Assembly (NCBI GenBank): GCA_963789535.1
Contig: CAWBKU010000005.1
Coordinates: 124,001-188,000, forward strand
Reading direction: 5' to 3'
Origin: CAVXHQ01 sp963789535
GTDB lineage: Bacteria; Pseudomonadota; Alphaproteobacteria; Rhodobacterales; Rhodobacteraceae
Length of the DNA stretch: 64,000 nt
Of this stretch, positions 38,128-46,892 are shown piece after piece. Below the pieces are notes generated by a model that did not search any database, had not been told where the DNA came from, and saw only the letters and a program-made list of their open reading frames with translations. The position numbers and the translations under genes are program-made. Each line of letters starts with the position of its first letter. Position 1 is the first letter of the stretch.

Positions 38128-39321
38128 CTATCCCGGCGTCACCCGCAGGATCGCGCCCTCGGGACTGTCGACGAGGAGGAGGACCGAACCGTCCGGCGCG
38201 ATCTCGACGTCGCGGATCCGGCCCTGATCCGTGACCGGCCGCTCCTCGCCGACGACCAGGCCGTCACGCAGCCGCAGGCGCACCAGCGCGCCGGGGTTCA
38301 GCGAGCCGATCAGCAGGTCGCCCTGCCAGTCGAAGAGGTCGCCGGAGTAGAACGCCATTCCGCCCGGCGCGATCACCGGATCCCAGTAATACACCGGCTC
38401 TTCGAAGCCGTCGGCGCGGGCCTGCCCGGTGCCGACCGGCGAGCCGTCGTAGTTCAGCCCATAGCTGACCTCGGGCCAGCCGTAGTTCAGGCCACGCTGC
38501 GGCCGGTTCAGCTCGTCGCCCCCTGCCGGCCCGTGCTCGATGGTCCACAGGGCACCGTCGGGTCCGAGCGTCGCCCCCTGCATATTGCGGTGGCCGAGCG
38601 TCCATACCTGCGGCGCGCCCTGCGCCACAAAGGGATTGTCCTCGGGTATCGAGCCGTCGCGCAGCAGGCGGATCACCTTGCCGTAGGTCGCGCCGAGCAG
38701 TTGCGCCTTGACGCGCTCGGCCGGACCAAAGTGTTCGCCCGTCGTGATCCAGACATGGGCACCGTCGAGGACGATCCGGCTGCCATAGTGCATCGGCATG
38801 GGAGAGGGCGGTGACTGGACGAAGATGTCGCGCGCGCCCTCGATGGCCGTGCCGTCGACCGACAACGTGCCCATCGCCGCTGCCGTGGCAAACCCGCCGT
38901 CGACCGCCTTGGCATAGGTCCACCAGATCTCGACGCGCCCGTCCGTCACCGCGGTCGTCACATCGAGAAGGCCGCCCTGCCCCTCGTCCACCACCGGCGG
39001 CAGACCGTCGAGCGGGGCGCCGACAGTGCCGTCGGGTTGGACCACGCGCATCCGTCCGGGCCGCTCGGTCACGAGCCAGGCGCCGTCGGGCAGGGGCGCG
39101 ATGCCCCAGGGATTCTCGAGGCCCACGGCAAAACTCTCGACCGCGACCGGCGTGGCGGGCATCGCCGGGGCGCGGGTCTGCTCTGGAAAGGCAGGGGCAA
39201 AGTCGGCGTTCGGGGCGCCCTGCGGCACCTCGGGCTGTGCGTGCACCGCCACGGGCGCCAGCATCAGGGCAAGCGCCGACATGGCGGCGCCCCGGCGTCT
39301 GATCGTCTTCGGGTCGGTCAT
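38128..39321 (-). CDS. PQQ-dependent soluble aldose sugar dehydrogenase (YliI-like)
   Basis: The 397-residue protein has a signal peptide (hydrophobic run ending PVAVHA-QP) and a six-bladed beta-propeller of the GDSL-unrelated soluble glucose/sorbosone dehydrogenase family. Characteristic blocks are ENPWGIAPLPDGAWLVTERPGRMRV, DEGQGGLLDVTTA, HYGSRIVLDG, WTLGHRNMQGATLGPDGALWTIEHGPAGGDELNRPQRGLNYGWPEVSYG and IAPGGMAFYSGDLF. It would oxidise sugars in the periplasm with PQQ. No pqq biosynthesis genes are in the window. GGAGG precedes ATG 39321. Confidence 0.9.
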   Translation of the reverse strand: MTDPKTIRRRGAAMSALALMLAPVAVHAQPEVPQGAPNADFAPAFPEQTRAPAMPATPVAVESFAVGLENPWGIAPLPDGAWLVTERPGRMRVVQPDGTVGAPLDGLPPVVDEGQGGLLDVTTAVTDGRVEIWWTYAKAVDGGFATAAAMGTLSVDGTAIEGARDIFVQSPPSPMPMHYGSRIVLDGAHVWITTGEHFGPAERVKAQLLGATYGKVIRLLRDGSIPEDNPFVAQGAPQVWTLGHRNMQGATLGPDGALWTIEHGPAGGDELNRPQRGLNYGWPEVSYGLNYDGSPVGTGQARADGFEEPVYYWDPVIAPGGMAFYSGDLFDWQGDLLIGSLNPGALVRLRLRDGLVVGEERPVTDQGRIRDVEIAPDGSVLLLVDSPEGAILRVTPG

Positions 39322-39484
39322 GAAAATGGTCCTCCGGGCTGCGACAGGATGCGCCCTACCCCATTTGGGGGGCGCAGGGAGAGCGGGGTCGGGTATTCCC
39401 TCAGTGTTCCAACGCGTCGATTTCCTCATCGTTCCCGCGACATAGTGCTCTGGCGCCCCAATGACAGCATCCGAGAGGTTTTTC

Positions 39485-41044
39485 ATGTTCCGATCCCGCC
39501 CCCGCCCCGTCGCGCTGCTTGCGGCCCTCATCGCCTTCCTCGCCGGTGCCGCCGCCGCCGATGGCCCGTGGCAGGGGTTCTGGACGGCCCATATCGACAA
39601 GCCGACGATCCTGTTCCAGGACGGCGACCGGGTCTGGGGCGAGAACGACAGCGGCTCGACCTACGAGGGCCGCGTCTCGCCCGGCGGCAACTACCTGCGC
39701 GCCATCGTCTTCAACACCCGCAACGGCGAGTGGGGCCGCGTGCAGTTGCGCCTGCTGGCCGCGACGGGCGAGGCCGAAGGCACGTTCGCCTTTGCGCCCG
39801 ACTATCCGCCCGAAACCGGCAATTCGCGGTCGCGCGCCGGTCTGGTACCCCGCGACGGTCCGGCGTTCGCCCCGGTCCTGACGACCGGCCCCGGCCCCTT
39901 CTACCCCGGTTCCTTCGATCCGTCCTCGCCCGAGGACAGTGCCTGGCTCGCCTTTGCCGATGGCGTCGGCGGGGTGACGCCGCAGGGCACGGGGGGTGCC
40001 TGGCAGGGCCTGTGGCTGTCGAGCGGAAATCGGACCCTCCGCCTGCGTCAGATCGACGACCGGGTCTGGGGCGACAACGGCGACACCCGCCTGATCGAGG
40101 GGCGCCTGTCGCCCGATGGCAGCGAAATGCGCGGCATCTACACCAACGGCGGATCGAGCTGGGGAATGTTCAACCTGATCATTGGGCCGGACGGGCAAAG
40201 TGCCGCAGGCAGCGTCGCCAACGCCAACGCCATCCCCGTCGCCTCGCGCCGTGAATGGTCGGTGACGCTGACCTCTGCCGCAGAGGGCGACCTCCTCTGG
40301 GCCACCGGCACCGGCCCGTTCTGGCCCGCCGACCTCGACCGCGGTAATTCGGATCTGATGGCATGGCTCACCTTCGACGGGGCGGTGGCGCTCGATCCGC
40401 CGCCCGACATGCTGGATTTCGGCCTCTGGCAGGTCGCGCGCGGCAATCCGGTCGAGATCCTCGGCACCGCCCGGGTCCGGCAGGACAGCGACAGCCTGAT
40501 GATGGAGATCCGGGGCGAAATCGCGATCCCCGGCTACCGCGACGGCGCGCCCCTCGAGATGCGGATCGACGAGATCGCGGGGGCCGCGGCCACGGCCAGC
40601 CTCGTCCTCGCCGACGGCGGCTCGGACCTGATCGCGCTCGCCACCTTCGAGGCGCGCGAGGGCGACATGTTCAATGTCACCGTCCCGCCCAGCAGCGCCC
40701 TGCCGGGGGGCCTCCGGTTCTCGGTCGTCGCCACCCCGTTCGAGGCCGGGCCGGACACCCGCAGCCCGCGCCAGATCCTGTACGAGACCGACTGGATCAC
40801 CCGCAACATCGACGACGGGATGGGCGCGCGGCTGGCGTCACCGGCGAACGGCGCGCCGACCGACACTTACTTGCCCGCCGGGGCGGCCGGCCTGCGGATC
40901 CTGTCGTGCACTCCCGAAGCGACGCTCGAGGACCTGGCCCTCGTCGGCGCCGACTTCGACGCAATGATGGACGCGCGCTGGTGCATCCTGCACCGCAACG
41001 GATTCCACCGGGTCGACGGGCGGTTCCTGACACGGGCGAACTAG
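39485..41044 (+). CDS. Exported protein of unknown function with an internal duplication
   Basis: The 519-residue protein begins with a signal peptide (VALLAALIAFLAGAAAA). Two similar units follow. The first starts WQGFWTAHIDKPTILF and contains DRVWGENDSGSTYEGRVSPGG; the second starts WQGLWLSSGNRTLRL with DRVWGDNGDTRLIEGRLSPDG. Each ends in an NGEWG or GSSWG turn, which suggests a repeated beta-rich module. The C-terminal half is different and holds two cysteines (LSCTPEA and RWCILHRN). I do not recognise a family. It overlaps the convergent queG stop by three bases. Confidence 0.8.
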   Translation: MFRSRPRPVALLAALIAFLAGAAAADGPWQGFWTAHIDKPTILFQDGDRVWGENDSGSTYEGRVSPGGNYLRAIVFNTRNGEWGRVQLRLLAATGEAEGTFAFAPDYPPETGNSRSRAGLVPRDGPAFAPVLTTGPGPFYPGSFDPSSPEDSAWLAFADGVGGVTPQGTGGAWQGLWLSSGNRTLRLRQIDDRVWGDNGDTRLIEGRLSPDGSEMRGIYTNGGSSWGMFNLIIGPDGQSAAGSVANANAIPVASRREWSVTLTSAAEGDLLWATGTGPFWPADLDRGNSDLMAWLTFDGAVALDPPPDMLDFGLWQVARGNPVEILGTARVRQDSDSLMMEIRGEIAIPGYRDGAPLEMRIDEIAGAAATASLVLADGGSDLIALATFEAREGDMFNVTVPPSSALPGGLRFSVVATPFEAGPDTRSPRQILYETDWITRNIDDGMGARLASPANGAPTDTYLPAGAAGLRILSCTPEATLEDLALVGADFDAMMDARWCILHRNGFHRVDGRFLTRAN

Positions 41045-42075
41045 CCGCCGAGGCGTGCTACAGCCCAGCGCGCCGCCTCGGCCACCGTTGCATCGGCGTC
41101 CCCCGTCAGGCCCTGCGCCACCCCGCGCAGGGCCGGATCGCCGGAATTGCCGATGGCATAGAGCACGTTGCGCACGAACCTGTCGCGCCCGATCCGCTTG
41201 ACCGGCGAGCCGGCGAACCGCGCCCGGAACCCGGCGTCGTCGAGCGTCGCAAGGTCCGCCAGCCGTGGCGCCGTGCCGTCGCCCAAATACCGCATCTCCC
41301 GCGCCGCGACCGCGAACTTGTTCCACGGACAGACCGCCAGACAATCGTCGCAGCCATAGATGCGGTTGCCCATGGCGGCGCGCAGCGACATGTCCACCGG
41401 CCCCGCATGCTCGATGGTGAGGTAGGAAATGCACCTGCGCGCATCGAGCTCATAGGGCGCCGGAAAGGCATCGGTCGGACAGATGTCGAGGCACGCACGG
41501 CACGAGCCGCAATGGTCCACCTCGGGCGCATCGGCCGGCAAGTCCACGGTGGTAAAGATCGCGCCGAGAAACACCCAGTTCCCCAGATCGCGGCCCAGCA
41601 GGTTCGTATGCTTGCCCTGCCAGCCGAGGCCCGCCGCCTGTGCCAGCGGCTTTTCCATCACCGGCGCGGTATCGACGAACACCTTGATCGCCTCCCCCGG
41701 CGCCCGCTCCAGCAGCCATCGCCCGACCCGCTTGAGCCGCTTCTTCACCAGATCGTGGTAGTCTCGCCCCTGCGCATAGACGCTGATCGCCCCCCGGTCG
41801 CGCCGCTCGAGCACCGCAAGCGGATCGTGGCCGGGCGTATAGGCCTCGGCGAGCATCACCACCGAGCGCGCCTGCAGCCACAGCGCCGCCGGATCGCCGC
41901 GCCAGCCCATCCGCTCGGCCATCCAGCCCATCTGCCCCTGCCGCCCGGCCTGCACGAAAGCGGCCAGCCGCGCCGCCGCCTCCGGCACCGCATCGGGGCG
42001 ACAGATTCCCATCTTAACGAACCCCGCCGCCAATGCCTCGGCACGCAACGCCTCCTTCAGCGTCGCGTCCTTCAT
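41041..42075 (-). CDS. queG: Epoxyqueuosine reductase
   Basis: This cobalamin- and Fe-S-dependent enzyme reduces epoxyqueuosine to queuosine in tRNA. The 344-residue protein has the two [4Fe-4S] motifs CGSCRACLDICP (about residues 189-200) and CDDCLAVCPWN (about 241-251), with ARRCISYLTIEHAG between them. The C-terminal part has a HEAT-like repeat (VRNVLYAIGNSGDPALRGVAQGL). ATG 42075 directly abuts dispersed repeat copy 4, so the place of the ribosome binding site is occupied by the repeat. With the YhhQ-type transporter at 9.5 kb, it points to queuosine salvage. Confidence 0.95.
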   Translation of the reverse strand: MKDATLKEALRAEALAAGFVKMGICRPDAVPEAAARLAAFVQAGRQGQMGWMAERMGWRGDPAALWLQARSVVMLAEAYTPGHDPLAVLERRDRGAISVYAQGRDYHDLVKKRLKRVGRWLLERAPGEAIKVFVDTAPVMEKPLAQAAGLGWQGKHTNLLGRDLGNWVFLGAIFTTVDLPADAPEVDHCGSCRACLDICPTDAFPAPYELDARRCISYLTIEHAGPVDMSLRAAMGNRIYGCDDCLAVCPWNKFAVAAREMRYLGDGTAPRLADLATLDDAGFRARFAGSPVKRIGRDRFVRNVLYAIGNSGDPALRGVAQGLTGDADATVAEAARWAVARLGG

Positions 42076-42131
42076 TCACGTTGCCGTAACAACTCTCGGG
42101 GGGGGGCTGGAGGGGGCAGACAGCCCCCCCC
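42075..42131 (+). repeat. Dispersed intergenic repeat, copy 4, with an 11-bp GC hairpin
   Basis: The core TTCACGTTGCCGTAACAAC followed by TC occupies 42075-42095; its first base is the last base of the queG start codon complement. It is followed by GGGGGGGGCTG (42099-42109), an 11-nt loop and CAGCCCCCCCC (42121-42131), a perfect 11-bp stem. The hairpin probably serves as terminator for the GST gene that ends at 42142. Confidence 0.82.
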
Positions 42132-42141
42132 AGCGTCCGGC

Positions 42142-42822
42142 CTAGAAATCGAGGTCTGCATAATGCCCCGGAGGCAGGAACCCGGGCACCTGATCGGCGA
42201 GCAGGCCGCGGAACGCCGGGCGCGACTTGATCTTCGCGTACCAGTCCTTGACCGTCTCGCTGCGGTTCCAGTCGACGTCCGAGATATAGTCGAGGCAACT
42301 CAGATGCGCGGCGGCCGCGAAATCCGCGAGGCTCATCTCGTTGCCCGCGAGCCAGCGGCGGCTTTCCAGCAGCCAGGCCATGTAGTCGAGGTGGTATTTC
42401 ACCGCCCGCGACCCCGACTTCACCAAGGCGCTGTCGGGATAGCCGCCGCCCGTCATCTTCTTGAACACCCGCTCTCCCAGGAGCTTCTTGGTCACGTCGT
42501 GGTGGAACTTGTCGTCGAACCAGGCGACGACGCGACGCACCTCGTGACGGGCCTCGGCGCTGCGCGGCATGAGGGGGGGCGCGGGGTGCGTCTCTTCGAG
42601 ATATTCGCAGATCGCCATGCTCTCGGAAAAATGCCGTTGCCCGAGTTTCAGGACCGGCACCTTGCCCGCCGGATTGCGGCGCAGGAAATCGGCGCCCTGT
42701 TCCCAATAGAGCTCTTCGACCAGCTTTACCTCGATCTTCTTTTCCGCCAGCACGAGCCGGACCTTGCGGCTGAACGGCGACAGGGGGAAGTGGTAGAGGG
42801 CGTTGACAGGTTGGTCGTTCAT
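42142..42822 (-). CDS. Glutathione S-transferase-family protein
   Basis: The 226-residue protein starts MNDQPVNALYHFPLSPFSRKVRLVLAEKK, a thioredoxin-like GST N-terminus with serine (PLSPFS) at the catalytic position. NPAGKVPVLKLGQRHFSESMAICEYLEE forms the glutathione-binding segment, and an alpha-helical C-terminal domain contains NEMSLADFAAAAHLSCLDY. The specific substrate is not evident. A strong hairpin that is part of repeat copy 4 follows its stop. Confidence 0.9.
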   Translation of the reverse strand: MNDQPVNALYHFPLSPFSRKVRLVLAEKKIEVKLVEELYWEQGADFLRRNPAGKVPVLKLGQRHFSESMAICEYLEETHPAPPLMPRSAEARHEVRRVVAWFDDKFHHDVTKKLLGERVFKKMTGGGYPDSALVKSGSRAVKYHLDYMAWLLESRRWLAGNEMSLADFAAAAHLSCLDYISDVDWNRSETVKDWYAKIKSRPAFRGLLADQVPGFLPPGHYADLDF

Positions 42823-42875
42823 TCCCGATCAATGCCGCAACTGGCGCGCGCAATCAATGGGGGCGGGGGCGAGGA

Positions 42876-43622
42876 TCACTCCTGAAAGCAATCCGCGCGC
42901 CCGTCGCGGGCGATGGTCGCGGCGCCGTCGACGATGCCGCGCGCCCGCTGGCGGACGAAATTCGACGGGTCCGAGGCAGAGCGGTCCTTGGGCGCCGGCA
43001 GGATCGCGGCGAGGCGTGCCGCCTGCACCGGCGTAAGATCGCGCGCCGACACCCCGAAATAATGCTGCGCCGCAGCCTCGATGCCAAAGACGCCCTCGGC
43101 GAACTCTGCGATGTTGAGGTAGACCTCGAGGATACGCCGCTTGGTCCACACCAGCTCCACCGCCGGCGTGATCAGCGCCTCGAGCGCCTTGCGCACCCAG
43201 CTTCGCCCCTGCCAGAGGTAGACGTTCTTGACGACCTGCTGGGAAATCGTCGAGGCGCCGCCGGGGCCGCCGTCCATCGCGGCGCGGATCGCGTTCAGGT
43301 CGAGGCCCCAGTGCAGACAGAAGTTCGCGTCCTCTGCGGCGACGGCGGACCGGCCCATGACCGGGGCGATATCCGCGAAATCGACCCAGACCTGATCGAC
43401 GCCCCCCAGCCTGCGCCCCTCGGCGAACATATAGGGCGTCGTCGGCGGGTTCAGGACCGCGAATGCCACGATTGCCGCCAGCGCCAGCGCCACGGTCAGT
43501 AGCCCCGCCCGAGATACCCAGCGGACGAGCCTGCGCAGTGGATGCCGCGGGGTGCGCGCCGCGCGGGCCTGCCTGCGCGGCGCGGCGGTCTTTCCATCCG
43601 TGTTGGAACTGCCCCTGGCCAT
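42876..43622 (-). CDS. mtgA: Monofunctional biosynthetic peptidoglycan transglycosylase
   Basis: The 248-residue GT51 enzyme polymerises lipid II into glycan strands. A basic N-terminus is followed by one membrane helix (AGLLTVALALAAIVAFAVL). The glycosyltransferase domain has the catalytic region SAVAAEDANFCLHWGLDLNAI, with the conserved ED glutamate, then GGASTISQQVVKNVYL and RRILEVYLNIAEFAEGVFGIEAAAQHYF. No transpeptidase domain is present, as expected for MtgA. Confidence 0.95.
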   Translation of the reverse strand: MARGSSNTDGKTAAPRRQARAARTPRHPLRRLVRWVSRAGLLTVALALAAIVAFAVLNPPTTPYMFAEGRRLGGVDQVWVDFADIAPVMGRSAVAAEDANFCLHWGLDLNAIRAAMDGGPGGASTISQQVVKNVYLWQGRSWVRKALEALITPAVELVWTKRRILEVYLNIAEFAEGVFGIEAAAQHYFGVSARDLTPVQAARLAAILPAPKDRSASDPSNFVRQRARGIVDGAATIARDGRADCFQE

Positions 43623-43737
43623 GCCAGCATAAGCGCCGCGTGGTCCCGCACGGTCAAGCCCGGCAAGGCCCTCGGCGCGGCAAACGTCACCAATTGCAAC
43701 ACCCCTGCCGCCTCCCGCAACCGCGCGATGGCGCGGG

Positions 43738-44952
43738 TCAGGCTGCCGCGCGGGCGAGGGCGCATTGCTGCCAGAGGCTCGACAGCGCGCGGACGAGGTG
43801 GTCGATATCGGCGTCGCTGTGCAGCGGCGAGGGGGTAAAGCGCAGACGCTCGGTGCCCTTGGGGACGGTCGGATAGTTGATCGGCTGGACGTAGATGCCC
43901 CATTGGTCCATCAGATAGTCCGCCAGCATCCGGGTCTTGACCGGATCCTTGATCATCACCGGCACGATATGGCTCTCGTTGGCCAGATGCGGGATCCCCT
44001 CGCGGTCGAGGGCGGCGCGGAAACGGGCGACTTGACGGCGGTGCTGCGCCCGCTCGATCTGACTGACCTTCAGGTGCGCGATCGAGGCGCGGGCGGCGGC
44101 AGCGATGGCGGGCGGCAGGGCGGTGGTGAAGATGAAGCCGCTGGCGAAGCTGCGGATGAAGTCGCACAGGCTCGCGCTGCCGGTGATATAGCCGCCGACG
44201 ACGCCGAACGCCTTGCCGAGCGTGCCCTCGATCAGGGTGATGCGGTGGGCGACGCCGTCCCGCTCGCTCACCCCGCCGCCGCGCGGGCCGTAGAGGCCGA
44301 CGCCATGGACCTCGTCGAGGTAGGTCATCGCCCCGTATTTCTCGGCGACCGCGACGATGGCCGCGATGGGGGCGATGTCGCCGTCCATCGAATAGACGCT
44401 CTCGAAGGCGACGATTTTCGGCACGTCGGCGGGCAGGGCCGCGAGTTTCGCCTCGAGATCCGCGACGTCGTTGTGCCTCCACAGCACCTTGGTTGCGCGG
44501 GAATGGCGGATGCCCTCGATCATGCTGGCGTGGTTGCCTGCGTCCGACAGGATCACGCAGCCCGGCAGGCGGCTGCCGAGCGTCGAGAGGGCCGCCCAGT
44601 TCGAGACATAGCCCGAGGTAAAGAGGAGTGCCGCCTCCTTGCCGTGCAGGTCTGCCAGTTCGGCCTCGAGGAGGAGGTGGTCGTGCGTCGTGCCCGAGAT
44701 GTTGCGCGTGCCCCCTGCCCCGGTGCCGGTGCGGCGCACCGCCTCGCACATCGCCTCGATCACGGCGGGGTGCTGGCCCATGCCGAGATAGTCGTTGCTG
44801 CACCAGACGGTAACGTCGCGCACGCCTTCCTTGCCGTGGTTGGCGGCATGCGGAAACTTGCCCGCCTTGCGTTCGAGTTCGGCGAAATAGCGGTAGTTGC
44901 CTTCGGACTTGAGGGTGTCGAGCTGTGCGTCGAAGAGGGCGTCGAAGTCCAT
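43738..44952 (-). CDS. hemA: 5-aminolevulinate synthase
   Basis: This PLP enzyme condenses glycine and succinyl-CoA, the entry to heme and bacteriochlorophyll in alphaproteobacteria. The 404-residue protein has the N-terminal glycine-binding segment, CSNDYLGMGQHP, GTGAGGTRNISGTTHDH, the aspartate in TYLDEVHGVGLYGPRG and the PLP lysine K247 in EGTLGKAFGVVGGY. The C-terminus has YVQPINYPTVPKGTERLRFTP. ATG 44952 lies five bases after the puhE stop, so hemA is the last gene of the puh/bch operon. Rhodobacter usually has a second isozyme, HemT. Confidence 0.97.
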   Translation of the reverse strand: MDFDALFDAQLDTLKSEGNYRYFAELERKAGKFPHAANHGKEGVRDVTVWCSNDYLGMGQHPAVIEAMCEAVRRTGTGAGGTRNISGTTHDHLLLEAELADLHGKEAALLFTSGYVSNWAALSTLGSRLPGCVILSDAGNHASMIEGIRHSRATKVLWRHNDVADLEAKLAALPADVPKIVAFESVYSMDGDIAPIAAIVAVAEKYGAMTYLDEVHGVGLYGPRGGGVSERDGVAHRITLIEGTLGKAFGVVGGYITGSASLCDFIRSFASGFIFTTALPPAIAAAARASIAHLKVSQIERAQHRRQVARFRAALDREGIPHLANESHIVPVMIKDPVKTRMLADYLMDQWGIYVQPINYPTVPKGTERLRFTPSPLHSDADIDHLVRALSSLWQQCALARAAA

Positions 44953-44956
44953 CGGT

Positions 44957-45736
44957 CTATCTTTCCTGCTTGGGCGCGGGCAGCATCCAGCGCCAGAGTT
45001 TTGCATCAGGCAGCGGCACCACCATCAGCCAGTGTTCGAGGAGGGCGAGGAGGGCGAGTGCCGTCAGGAGCGCCGCCCCGGTGACGGCGCCGGGATCGGT
45101 CGCGAGGAACAGGCGTCGGCAGAGGAGCGCGATGAGGACGGTGAGGACAGTGATCGCGACGGCAAAGGCCAGCGTGATCGGGCCCTGACGGAAATAGCTG
45201 CGCAGGTGGTGCAGGCGCACGGGGATGAACTCGACGTTGATGCGCGGCACGCCGAAGAAGAGGTTCAGTTTGGCGAGGATGCGCGCCAGGAACAGCAGCG
45301 CGAAGGTTTGCAGGGCCATGGTGATCCCGGCACCGAGGGAGAGGCCGGCAATCAGGATCAGGGCGGACAGGAGGGCGATCTCGTGGTGTGCCAGCGTCCG
45401 GAAGGCACGGACGAACCGCGCCGCGCCGCTCAGGCCCGGCGGACACGGACGACGCTCGGGTCCGGCGATGACGCCGGTGAGGAGCGCCAGTTCGATCCAG
45501 CCCCAGACCGCCAGCGCGCCGAGGAACCCGAGGTAGGCGCCTGCGTGGCCGATGTCGTCGCGCGAGGCGACGATCATCGCAACCCCGACGGCGGCCATCG
45601 GGAACGTCCAGAACGTCAGCCAGCCGTGTGCCGCGCCACCCTTGCGGTCGGCATGGCGCACGGCCAGCAGGATCGCCCCGGTGGAGAACCACCAGACGAA
45701 CACCGAGGCGATCGCGGCGAGCCAGGGCGTCGTCAT
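44957..45736 (-). CDS. puhE: Photosynthetic complex assembly protein PuhE
   Basis: The 259-residue membrane protein has about seven hydrophobic helices and belongs to the PuhE/DUF3623 family found only in phototrophic proteobacteria. The start MTTPWLAAIASVFVWWFSTGAILLAV is typical. Mutants in Rhodobacter capsulatus have altered bacteriochlorophyll and reaction centre levels, but the molecular role is unclear. It lies between acsF and hemA, its usual place. Confidence 0.92.
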   Translation of the reverse strand: MTTPWLAAIASVFVWWFSTGAILLAVRHADRKGGAAHGWLTFWTFPMAAVGVAMIVASRDDIGHAGAYLGFLGALAVWGWIELALLTGVIAGPERRPCPPGLSGAARFVRAFRTLAHHEIALLSALILIAGLSLGAGITMALQTFALLFLARILAKLNLFFGVPRINVEFIPVRLHHLRSYFRQGPITLAFAVAITVLTVLIALLCRRLFLATDPGAVTGAALLTALALLALLEHWLMVVPLPDAKLWRWMLPAPKQER

Positions 45737-45767
45737 GCGCCTGCCTCCCTATGATCGCGGGACCGGG

Positions 45768-46892
45768 TCAATAGCTCGGCACCAGCACGGGGTTGGATGG
45801 ACGTTCCGCCTTCTTGGCGGGGATGGTGTAGAGGCCGATGAACGCCACCGCCGCCCGCGCCGTGCCGCCCATCCGGGTGAGCCAGCCGCCGAACCCGCCC
45901 TGCTTCTTGCCGCGCGCGATCTGCGTGTTGGCGCGTTCGAGGCGGTGCAGGCCCCGCATCCAGCGCGGGCTGTCGATGTCGAGGGTCAGCGGGAAAACCT
46001 GTTTCGAGATATCCGAGGTCTTGCGGAACACCTCTTGCCCATACCACGCCGGATCGACGCCGAGGGCGGCGTGAAAGGCGGGGCGCTGGTGGTCGCGGAT
46101 CCACATCGTCGAGAACACCGCCGTCAGGAAGAACTTGATCCAGAGGCGATTGGTGAACGACGTCGTCAGCTTGGGGTCGGTGCGCATCAGCAGCGCAAAG
46201 GCCTCGCCATGGCTGAACTCGTCGTTGCACCACTCGCGGAACCACTTGAAGATCGGGTGGAACCGGTGCTCGGGGTGTTCCTCCAGGTGGCGGAAGATGG
46301 TGATATAGCGGGCGTAGCCGATCTTTTCCGACAGATACGTGGCGTAGTAGATGAACTTGGGCCGGAAGTAGGTGTATTTCTTCTGCTTGGTCAGGAACCC
46401 GAGGTTCACCGCGATCCCCGCCTCGCGCAGCGTGTCATTGATGAAGCCGGCGTGCCGCGCCTCGTCGCGGGCCATGAGCTGGAACAGCGTCGTGATGTCG
46501 TCGTTGCTGCCGCGGCGCTTCATCTCCTTGTAGAGGACGCAGCCCGAGAATTCGGCGGTGCAGGACGAAATGAGAAAGTCGATGAATTCGGCCCTGAGCG
46601 CGGGTTCCATCCCCTCCCAGTCAGCATCCCAGTCGGCGTTCTTCTTGAAATGGCCCTTGTTCGGGTCGGCCTTCATCTTGGCGATCAGGGCATCCCAGTC
46701 CGCGCGCACCGGTGTCACGTCGATGGCGTCCATTTCGTCGAAGTCGGTGGTGTAGAACCGCGGCGTCAGCAGCGTGTTCTGCATGGCGACGGCGGTGGCA
46801 TCCTCGTTCGTGAGCGGCGGCAGCGCCTCTTGCAGGGCGATGGCCTCTTCGGCGGTGGTCGCCTCGGACGAATGTTTGGCGTGGGCGTTCAT
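45768..46892 (-). CDS. acsF: Aerobic Mg-protoporphyrin IX monomethyl ester oxidative cyclase
   Basis: This di-iron enzyme forms the fifth (isocyclic) ring of bacteriochlorophyll with O2. The 374-residue protein shows the iron-ligand glutamate/histidine motifs in FIDFLISSCTAEFSGCVLYKEMKRRG, LMARDEARHAGFIND and WCNDEFSHGEAFALLMR. The C-terminus carries one or two hydrophobic segments (AAVAFIGLYTIPAKK). ATG 46892 overlaps the stop of the small upstream gene (ATGA). No oxygen-independent bchE is present in the window. Confidence 0.97.
   Translation of the reverse strand: MNAHAKHSSEATTAEEAIALQEALPPLTNEDATAVAMQNTLLTPRFYTTDFDEMDAIDVTPVRADWDALIAKMKADPNKGHFKKNADWDADWEGMEPALRAEFIDFLISSCTAEFSGCVLYKEMKRRGSNDDITTLFQLMARDEARHAGFINDTLREAGIAVNLGFLTKQKKYTYFRPKFIYYATYLSEKIGYARYITIFRHLEEHPEHRFHPIFKWFREWCNDEFSHGEAFALLMRTDPKLTTSFTNRLWIKFFLTAVFSTMWIRDHQRPAFHAALGVDPAWYGQEVFRKTSDISKQVFPLTLDIDSPRWMRGLHRLERANTQIARGKKQGGFGGWLTRMGGTARAAVAFIGLYTIPAKKAERPSNPVLVPSY

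Noticed and set aside
43738..46892. Oxygen-independent cyclase BchE
   Set aside because: No radical-SAM/B12 cyclase gene is in the window; AcsF is the only cyclase. This says nothing about the rest of the genome.
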